Below, in pieces: positions 7,190 to 14,200 of a stretch of DNA of 64,000 bases. Both the position numbers and the translations under genes were made by a program. Below the pieces are notes generated by a model. That model was not told where the DNA came from. It did not search any database and saw only the letters and a program-made list of their open reading frames with translations. This DNA is from Paraburkholderia sp. CNPSo 3274 (GTDB lineage Bacteria > Pseudomonadota > Gammaproteobacteria > Burkholderiales > Burkholderiaceae), in contig NZ_JAMBPR010000036.1 of the NCBI RefSeq assembly GCF_024206475.1, positions 1 through 64,000 on the forward strand. The letters run 5' to 3'. Each line of letters opens with the position of its first letter. Position 1 is the stretch's first letter.

Positions 7190-8206
7190 TCAACCCTTGG
7201 CGCCGGGCGAACGCTTGCCAGCGGAAGTGTTTGCAGCACGCGCGCGCCGCGTCCGGGGCGCGGCGGAGCCATCCGGTCGCACTTCGCGCTCGCGCGCCGC
7301 ACGCCTCACGGCCTCGATCAGCGCGCGACCGGCCAGCGTGGGCTGCGTATCGGTACGCTGAATCACCCCCACCGGCTCTTCGCCGCCCGCGGAAGGCAGT
7401 GGCAACCGCACTAGCGTCCCTCGCCGAAGGTCGTACTCAACGGCACCGGCGGGCACGAACCACACCGCGTCATTCTGGAGCGCCAGCGCGCGCCCCACCG
7501 AAACCGAGAGCAACTCGACGAACGCCGACAGCGGCGCTGCGCCCCAGGCGGCGAGCAGACTGTCCGCCGCCTGGCGGATCAACGTGCCGAACGGCGGCAG
7601 CACAAGCGGAAACGATGCGAGTTGCGCTGGCAGCCCCGCCCCCTGCGCGAGCGGATGCCCCGCGCGCACCACCACGGCAAGCGGCTCGTTGTACAACTGC
7701 TCGAAGCTCAGGCCCACCATGCGTTCGGGGTCGGCCAGACGGCCCACCGCAAAGCTGACCGCCCCTGTCTTGAGCCGCTCGAGCAGCTCGGTGTTGGCCC
7801 CCGTCACCAGCCGCACGCTCACGCGCGGCCATTCCTCGCGGAAGTGACGCAACGCGCCGGGCAGCAACGCCGTCGCCACCGTGGGCAGCACGCCGATATC
7901 GAGCGTCGCGGTCACCGCGCCTTCGTCGCGCGCGAGCAAAGCCACGCCCTGGCGCAGCGCGCTCACGCAGGCGCTCGCGTGCGGCATGAAAAGCTGCCCC
8001 TCGCGCGTAGGCACCGCGCCGTGCCGCCCGCGCTCGAACAGCTTCACGCCCAGCACCAGCTCCAGCTCGGCGATCGTCTTCGACACTGCGGGCTGCGTGA
8101 CCGACAGACTCTGGGCGGCCTGCTGCACGCTGCCCATCTGCGCCACGGCAAGAAAACACTGTAGATGGCGGAATTTGACGCGTCCGTCCGCGAGCCGGTT
8201 TTGCAT
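7190..8206 (-). CDS. pcaQ: LysR-type activator of the protocatechuate genes
   Basis: A 338-aa LysR-family protein with an N-terminal winged helix at about 10-68 (FRHLQCFLAVAQMGSVQQAAQSL region) and a LysR substrate-binding domain. It is divergent from pcaHG with a 141-base intergenic region, the usual arrangement of PcaQ, which activates pca genes in response to beta-carboxy-cis,cis-muconate. The C terminus carries an extra basic, low-complexity tail (about residues 310-338) beyond the usual LysR length. The ATG overlaps a perfect palindrome, so its own synthesis is probably autoregulated. Confidence 0.88.
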   Translation of the reverse strand: MQNRLADGRVKFRHLQCFLAVAQMGSVQQAAQSLSVTQPAVSKTIAELELVLGVKLFERGRHGAVPTREGQLFMPHASACVSALRQGVALLARDEGAVTATLDIGVLPTVATALLPGALRHFREEWPRVSVRLVTGANTELLERLKTGAVSFAVGRLADPERMVGLSFEQLYNEPLAVVVRAGHPLAQGAGLPAQLASFPLVLPPFGTLIRQAADSLLAAWGAAPLSAFVELLSVSVGRALALQNDAVWFVPAGAVEYDLRRGTLVRLPLPSAGGEEPVGVIQRTDTQPTLAGRALIEAVRRAAREREVRPDGSAAPRTRRARAANTSAGKRSPGAKG

Positions 8207-8257
8207 AACGATTCGTTATACGAGATGCGAAAAAACATCATTTTGCATAACTTTTCG
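8199..8257. promoter_or_regulatory. PcaQ operator candidates between pcaQ and pcaH
   Basis: TTTTGCATAACNNTTCG occurs at 8199-8215 and again at 8241-8257. The 42-base offset is four helical turns, so both copies face the same side of the DNA. The first copy overlaps ATAACGA-T-TCGTTAT (8205-8219), a perfect palindrome with the T-N11-A geometry of LysR sites. It covers the pcaQ start codon. Binding by PcaQ is inferred from position. Confidence 0.6.
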
Positions 8258-8347
8258 CTTTGGATAAAGTGGCTGCATCGGCACGCACTGCCAACCGCTG
8301 CCGGCGACGAGCCCATTCCCCCAATAATCCACCCCAGGAGACACCCC

Positions 8348-9052
8348 ATGGACGAGTCCATCCTGTCGCCGCGCGACTTCGACTCGCACCCCGCGTACGT
8401 TCATCCGTCGTACCGTTCGTCGGTCAAACGCGGCCCCACACTCCCGCTCATCCCTCTGAAGGAAAAGCTGCGCAACCAGCACGCGCCCGTGTACGGCACC
8501 GACGACCTCGGCGCGCTCGATCATGACCTCACGCGCAACGCCGCCAAAAACGGCGCGCCGCTCGGCGAGCGCATCATCGTGACGGGCCATGTGCTCGACG
8601 AAGGCGGCAAGCCGGTGCGCAACACGCTCGTGGAAATCTGGCAGGCCAACGCCGCCGGCCGCTATGTCCACAAGCAGGACCAGCACGACGCGCCGCTCGA
8701 TCCCAACTTCCTCGGCGCGGGACGCGCGATCACCGATAACAACGGCCGCTATCGTTTCCTCACGATCAAGCCGGGCGCGTATCCCTGGGGCAATCACCCG
8801 AACGCGTGGCGTCCGAATCACATCCACTTCTCGCTGTTCGGCGACTACTTCGGCTCGCGTCTCGTCACGCAAATGTATTTCCCCGGCGACCCGCTGCTCG
8901 CGTTCGACCCGATCTACCAGGGCACGCCCGAAGACGCGCGCGAGCGCATGATTTCGCGCTTCTCGCTCGACACCACCGAAGAAGGCTTCGCACTCGGCTA
9001 CGAATTCGACATCGTGCTGCGCGGCCCGAACCAAACCCCCACGGAGCGTTGA
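8348..9052 (+). CDS. pcaH: Protocatechuate 3,4-dioxygenase beta subunit
   Basis: The iron-bearing subunit of the intradiol dioxygenase that opens protocatechuate to beta-carboxy-cis,cis-muconate, the first committed step of the beta-ketoadipate pathway. I start it at the ATG at 8348, seven bases after CAGGAG. The frame is open further upstream but the extra residues have no family support. The 234-aa product has the expected length. The non-haem Fe(III) ligands are visible: Y106 (GRYVH), Y145 (GAYPWG), H158 and H160 (NHIHFS). Three bases separate it from pcaG, so the two are co-transcribed. Other pca genes are not in this window. Confidence 0.96.
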   Translation: MDESILSPRDFDSHPAYVHPSYRSSVKRGPTLPLIPLKEKLRNQHAPVYGTDDLGALDHDLTRNAAKNGAPLGERIIVTGHVLDEGGKPVRNTLVEIWQANAAGRYVHKQDQHDAPLDPNFLGAGRAITDNNGRYRFLTIKPGAYPWGNHPNAWRPNHIHFSLFGDYFGSRLVTQMYFPGDPLLAFDPIYQGTPEDARERMISRFSLDTTEEGFALGYEFDIVLRGPNQTPTER

Positions 9053-9055
9053 ACC

Positions 9056-9643
9056 ATGGCACTCAAGGAAACGCCTTCGCAAACGGTCGGCCCGTACTTC
9101 GCTTACGGCCTGTGTCCGCAGCAATACGACTTCGATTTCAGGAGCCTCTTCACGGCCGACGTGGTCGGGCCTGAAACGCCGGGCGAGCACATCACGCTGA
9201 TCGGCCGCGTGATCGACGGCGACGGCAACGCCGTGTTCGACGCGATGCTCGAGTTTTCGCAGGTCGACGCAAACGGCCGTTATCCGGCTTCGCGCGAGGA
9301 AATCGCCGAAGACGGCTTCCGCGGTTTTGCACGCGTCGGCACGGGCACGGATGCGCAGCACCGCTTCATCGTGCACACCGTGAAGCCGGGCGTCGAGAAC
9401 GCCGGCGAAGCGCCGCATCTGAACGTGATCGTGATGATGCGGGGGATGCTCACGCACACCTTCACGCGCATCTACTTCGAAGACGAAGCCGCCGCCAACG
9501 CCGCGGACCCCGTGCTCTCGGCCGTGCCCGCAGCGCGCCGCGACACGCTTGTCGCGCGCCGTAGCGAGCAGGCCGGCAGCATCGTCTACACGTTCGACAT
9601 CCGCATGCAGGGCGAACGGGAAACGGTGTTCTTCGATCTTTAA
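9056..9643 (+). CDS. pcaG: Protocatechuate 3,4-dioxygenase alpha subunit
   Basis: The 195-aa structural partner of PcaH. It shares the intradiol beta-sandwich fold but lacks the full iron-ligand set, as usual for alpha chains. It opens with KETPSQTVGPYFAYGL, the typical N-terminal arm that helps close the active site at the subunit interface, and contains the FSQVDANGRY and HLNVIVMMRGM segments of the family. It follows pcaH after three bases and ends before a strong terminator at 9756. Confidence 0.95.
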   Translation: MALKETPSQTVGPYFAYGLCPQQYDFDFRSLFTADVVGPETPGEHITLIGRVIDGDGNAVFDAMLEFSQVDANGRYPASREEIAEDGFRGFARVGTGTDAQHRFIVHTVKPGVENAGEAPHLNVIVMMRGMLTHTFTRIYFEDEAAANAADPVLSAVPAARRDTLVARRSEQAGSIVYTFDIRMQGERETVFFDL

Positions 9644-9755
9644 TGCATCGACGGATACGCGAGCCGAATCGCGTGGACTTTCACGCGGCTTTCATGAACT
9701 GGCCCTATGATCGTGCCGCTGCGATCTGATCGCGGAACTCCGAGCTGTACCTTGT

Positions 9756-9785
9756 GAAGCCTGCCATGCGCAGGCTTCTTTTTTT
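9756..9785 (+). terminator. Rho-independent terminator of pcaHG
   Basis: A 9-bp stem GAAGCCTGC/GCAGGCTTC (9756-9764 and 9770-9778) with a 5-base loop is followed by seven T residues on the plus strand. Confidence 0.88.
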
Positions 9786-9812
9786 GCAGTGCGCTTGCGG
9801 CCTGCAGCGCGC

Positions 9813-10391
9813 TCAGCCAAGCGGCCGCACGCCGATCAGCACGCCATGCAGCCAGAAGGCGAACACGGCCCAGGCCACGAGTCCGACCACGACGACGATC
9901 GCATCGCGCGAAACCTGCCCCGGCGGATAGACCACCCCGGCGTCGCGATCGCGCCGGTTCTCGCCGCGCAGCTCGAACAACGCCCAGACGAGGAAAACCG
10001 CGAAGAGAATGATGTCGTTGAGCGTACCGTTCGCGAGCAGATGCGCGAACGCCCAAAGCGCGACGCCGCTCACAAACGGCTGACCGAGCGCACGCTTGAA
10101 GTGATTGCCCGGCACATAGGCCGCGACGATCAAGATGAAGGCAATGGCGGTGAGGAGCGCCGTGACATGCGCCATCCAGAACGGCGGCAGCCAGATCGGC
10201 ACGGGATAGCGGCGTGACAGACCATAGCCGTAGATGATCAGTACGAAGCCCAGAATCGAGAGCAACGCGAACGCGCCCCGCCAGGCACGCGGACCCAGAC
10301 GCTCGATCTGCGCGGCGCGCCAGGGCGCCGCCACGATGCGGATCGAATGGACACCAATGAAAATCACGAGGCCCAGCACGAGTATCGCCAT
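9813..10391 (-). CDS. NnrU-family integral membrane protein
   Basis: A 192-aa protein with about five or six hydrophobic helices and the family's conserved features: IGVHSIRI in the first helix, a WRAAQIERLGPRAWRG loop, and HLLANGTL in the middle. NnrU was linked to nitric-oxide/nitrite metabolism in Rhodobacter and its relatives to haem-like or isoprenoid chemistry. Here the gene stands alone with no denitrification neighbours, so no role can be assigned. A strong GGGAGG ribosome-binding site precedes the ATG at 10391. Confidence 0.85.
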   Translation of the reverse strand: MAILVLGLVIFIGVHSIRIVAAPWRAAQIERLGPRAWRGAFALLSILGFVLIIYGYGLSRRYPVPIWLPPFWMAHVTALLTAIAFILIVAAYVPGNHFKRALGQPFVSGVALWAFAHLLANGTLNDIILFAVFLVWALFELRGENRRDRDAGVVYPPGQVSRDAIVVVVGLVAWAVFAFWLHGVLIGVRPLG

Positions 10392-10709
10392 GACTACCTC
10401 CCTGCCGCAGCAAGAACGGAATGGGCGAGATTGTCGCGCAGCTTGATCGCGCAGCCAACCGGAGTTTTCAAAAAAGCTGACTAATTACACGCGCAAATGC
10501 CAACAAAAGAGAATGCGTAAATCATTGCGCGCCTAAACCGGCGCGGCACATTAGGAAGCGCAATTAAAACCCGGCTCGCGCCGAAAGGCATTTTAAAACT
10601 ATGCTGAATAATACTGAGCGCCGCGCCATTGCGCAGGCTTTGCGGCATGCGCCGCGAACGGTCTGGCGGTCGAATGGCAACACCGGCGTGCATTCGCGCA
10701 CCGTCATGG
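10392..10709. other. Intergenic stretch, no gene seen
   Basis: This region lies upstream of the NnrU-family gene and downstream of the H-NS-like gene. Short frames on both strands lack ribosome-binding sites and family resemblance. The AT-rich part around 10480-10610 probably holds the promoter of the leftward NnrU gene and the end of the H-NS transcript. I found no clear terminator. Confidence 0.4.
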
Positions 10710-10940
10710 CTAGCAGCGAAAATGCTCGATATCCTGTCCCGCGTGCTTATAGCGCAACAGCCAGGCCGGCATATCGCCCTCGCCATTCCACGTATTCCCG
10801 TATGCGTCGCGGTACTTGGGTAGTTTTTCGCTTTCGGCAATAGACGCTTCAAGCTCTTCGAGCGTAATGCCGTACTCTTCCATGCGGCGTCGAATCCACA
10901 CGATGAGCCGTTCGCGCGCCTCTCCATCGAGGTCGAACAT
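10710..10940 (-). CDS. H-NS-like nucleoid-associated protein, 76 aa
   Basis: A small DNA-binding protein. The C-terminal half (KYRDAYGNTWNGEGDMPAW, then HAGQDIEHF) matches the H-NS-type AT-hook-like loop region in the variant form (GxGDMPxWL) common in Burkholderiaceae. The N-terminal part is a short amphipathic helix (ARERLIVWIRRRMEEYGI) that may oligomerise. It is shorter than full-length H-NS, so it could modulate a larger homologue. AGAGGAA precedes the ATG. Targets are unknown. Confidence 0.75.
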   Translation of the reverse strand: MFDLDGEARERLIVWIRRRMEEYGITLEELEASIAESEKLPKYRDAYGNTWNGEGDMPAWLLRYKHAGQDIEHFRC

Positions 10941-11018
10941 CGATTAATTCCTCTCGCTTCGTCAAGGGCAAGGCACCGATACAACGATCGGCAAAGAATC
11001 GTCTTCCCTGAAAAGACA

Positions 11019-11047
11019 AAGGCTTCGCGAACAGACTGCGAAGCCTT
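11019..11047 (-). terminator. Intrinsic terminator-like hairpin
   Basis: A 10-bp stem AAGGCTTCGC/GCGAAGCCTT with a 9-base loop is followed on the minus strand by TGTCTTTTC. No protein gene ends here. It sits just downstream, on the same strand, of a tRNA-like sequence. Confidence 0.6.
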
Positions 11048-11054
11048 GCTGCAC

Positions 11055-11140
11055 TGATGAAGTGGCCTGGGTGGGAGCCCGCGACCGGTTCGGAGGGGAT
11101 TGCAGTCCGCTGCTCCGCTCTCAGATGACGCCGCTACAGG
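11055..11140 (-). other. Degenerate tRNA-like sequence
   Basis: Read on the minus strand, 11131-11092 resembles the middle of a tRNA. A D-arm-like GAGAGCGGAGCA runs into an anticodon-arm-like GCGGACTGCAATCC with GCA in anticodon position. A CACCCAGGCCA stretch could mimic an acceptor 3' end. However, I cannot pair the acceptor stem, the anticodon stem is imperfect, and the T-loop lacks TTCGA. It is better read as a tRNA relic or tRNA-like RNA than as a functional tRNA. The terminator-like hairpin downstream suggests it may be transcribed. Confidence 0.3.
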
Positions 11141-11243
11141 TGAGCGAACGTTTGCTGCAAGCGGAGCCCATGATACCTTGCGCTCGCGGCGCAGATCAAG
11201 CGGTTTCAAGGCGGAGCGGGCCTCTGCGCCCCGCTCCGTTCTT

Positions 11244-14200
11244 TTAGCGCGAACCCGCCGCGCCCGTTGCGCGCCGCTCTGGTACGGGTTTCCTTTCGGC
11301 AACGTTCACGTCGCCCTGGCCACGCGCCAGCACGGGCGCGAGCGCCGCACCGGTATGGCTCGCCCGCACCTTCGCGAGCGCTTCGGGGTCGGCCGCGGCG
11401 ACGATCGTGCCGCCGCCCACGCCACCTTCGGGCCCGAGATCGATGATCCAGTCGGCTTCGGCGATCACGTCGAGGTCGTGCTCGATCACGACGACGCTAT
11501 GCCCCGCGTCCGCGAGCCGGTGCAGCACGCTGATGAGGCGCGCCACGTCGGCCATGTGCAGGCCCACCGTGGGCTCATCGAGCACGTAGAGCGTGTGCGG
11601 CGCCTTCTGGCCGCGGCGCGTGATGTCGTCGCGCACCTTCGAGAGCTCGGTCACGAGCTTGATGCGCTGCGCCTCGCCGCCCGAGAGCGTGGGCGAAGGC
11701 TGGCCGAGCGTGAGGTAGCCGAGACCCACGTCCTTCATGAGCTGCAGCGGGTGCGAAATACTCGTGATCGCCCCGAAGAACTCCACCGCCTCGTCGATTT
11801 CCATCGTCAGCACTTCGCCGATGTTCCGGCCGCGCCACGTCACGGCCAGCGTTTCCGGATTGAAGCGCTGGCCGTGGCACACGTCGCACGGCACCTTCAC
11901 GTCGGGCAGGAAGCTCATGCCGATGGTGCGCACGCCCTGGCCTTCGCACGCGGGACAGCGTCCGTCGCCGGTATTGAACGAGAAACGCGACGCGCTATAG
12001 CCGCGGGCGCGCGCCTCGAGCGTATCGGCGAAAAGGCGGCGGATCGCGTCCCACACGCCGATATAGGTCGCTGGGCACGAGCGCGGCGTTTTTCCGATCG
12101 GCGTCTGGTCGACTTCGAGCACGCGGTCGATGCTTTCCCACCCGCTAATCGATTCGCAGCCCTGCCACGTATACGAAACCTCGAGTTTCGGCTTCGCGCT
12201 CGTGCGTGCGAGCACGCTCGAACGGCGCTCCGCTGCGCCCGGCGCTTTCTCCTTCACCGCCTTGCGCGCGCGGCGCTCGGCAGGCGAAGACAGCACCGAA
12301 CGCCCGACGGCGTCGAGCAGATTGGAAAGCAGCACGTCGCGCGCGAGCGTGGACTTGCCGGAGCCGCTCACGCCCGTGATCGCCACGAGGCGTCCGAGCG
12401 GAATCTGCGCGGTGACGTTGCGCAGGTTGTGCAGCTTGCCGCCGTGCACGGTGAGCCATTGACCCGGCACCGCCTCGCGCCCCGCGCGCGCAGGACACAC
12501 TTCGCGTCGAGGCTGCAGCGGGTGCCGGATCGGCTGCGCGAGATAGCGGCCCGTGAGCGAATCGGGCTGTGCCGCGAGATCGGCCACGCTGCCCTGCGCG
12601 ACCACGCGGCCTCCGCGCTTGCCCGCACTCGGACCGATGTCGATGATGTGATCGGCGCGCCGGATCGTGTCCTCGTCGTGCTCGACCACGACGAGCGTGT
12701 TGCCCTTCTCGCCGAGGCTGCGCAGCGCGTCCAGCAGGATCCGGTTGTCGCGCGGATGCAGGCCGATGGTCGGTTCGTCGAGCACGTAGCACACGCCCTG
12801 CAAATTGCTGCCCAGTTGCGCGGCGAGACGAATGCGCTGCGCCTCGCCACCCGAAAGGCTCGGCGCGGCGCGATCGAGGCTCAGATAGCCGAGCCCCACT
12901 TCTTCCAGGAACTGCAGCCGGCTGCGGATTTCGCTGACCACGTCGCGCGCGATCTGCGCGTCGCGGCCATTGAGCTTCAGCGTATCGATCCAGCCGCGCG
13001 TCTCCGCCACGGTCCACTGCGCGACGTCGACGATGGGATGCGCGTCGAACGTCACGGCGCGCGCCACAGGATTCAGGCGCGTGCCGCCGCAATCGTGGCA
13101 CGGCTCGTCGACCATGCCGTCGGGTTCCTGCTCTTCCGAAGGCAAGGTTTGCTCGCGGCCACGGCCGTCTTCGGCGACGATCGTGTCGTCGTAGGCGGCG
13201 CGCTGTTCGCGCGTGAGCGCGAGGCCCGTGCCCACGCAGGTCGTGCACCAGCCGTGCTTGCTGTTGTACGAAAACATGCGCGGATCGAGTTCGGGATAGC
13301 TCGTGCCGCACACCGGGCATGCGCGCCGCGTCGAAAGCACCTTCACCTCACCGATGCTCACCGTCGAACCGCCATTGCCAAGCACATGATCGAGGCCGTC
13401 GAGCGGCGCGAGCAAGTGCACGATGCCCTTGCCCGCTTCGAGCGTCGCGCCGAGCATCGTCCGCAATTGCGCCTCGTTTTCAGGCTCGATCACGAGGTCG
13501 CCCACGGGCAACTCGATCGTATGTTCGCGGAAGCGGTCGAGCTTGGGCCACGGCGCGACGGACACGAATTCGCCATCCACGCGCAGATGCGTATTGCCGC
13601 GCGCCTTCGCCCACTTCGCGAGATCGGTGTAGACGCCCTTGCGATTGACGACGAGCGGCGCGAGCAAACCGACATGCTGGCCGCGATGTTCGCGCAGCAG
13701 TTGCGCGACGATCGCATCGACGCTCTGCGACGTGACAGGTGTGCCGTCATGCACGCAGTGCTGCACGCCGAGCTTCACGTAAAGCAGACGCAGGAAGTGC
13801 CAAACCTCGGAGGTCGTGGCGACCGTGCTCTTGCGGCCGCCGCGCGAAAGGCGCTGCTCGATCGCGACGGTCGGCGGAATGCCGTACACGGCATCGACTT
13901 CGGGGCGGCCCGCAGGCTGCACGATCGAACGGGCATACGCATTGAGCGATTCAAGGTAGCGCCGCTGGCCTTCGTGAAAGAGGATGTCGAACGCGAGCGT
14001 GGACTTGCCCGAGCCCGACACGCCCGTAATGACGTTGAAGCGGCCGTGCGGAATATCGACGTCGAGCGCCTTGAGATTGTGCTCGCGTGCGTTCACGATG
14101 CGCACCACATCCTCGCCCTGCACGTCGCGGCGCGCCTGCGCGGCACGCAACGCGGTTTGCAGCGCGACGCCCTCCTCTTCAGCGAGCAGTTCGACACCGC

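Noticed and set aside
9640..10458. A leftward frame of 272 codons overlapping the NnrU-family gene
   Set aside because: Runs through the pcaHG terminator and lacks any family match, whereas the NnrU frame has membrane helices and a strong ribosome-binding site.
10481..11302. A leftward frame of 273 codons across the H-NS gene and the tRNA-like region
   Set aside because: It overlaps the H-NS-like gene and the uvrA end in another frame and shows no domain.
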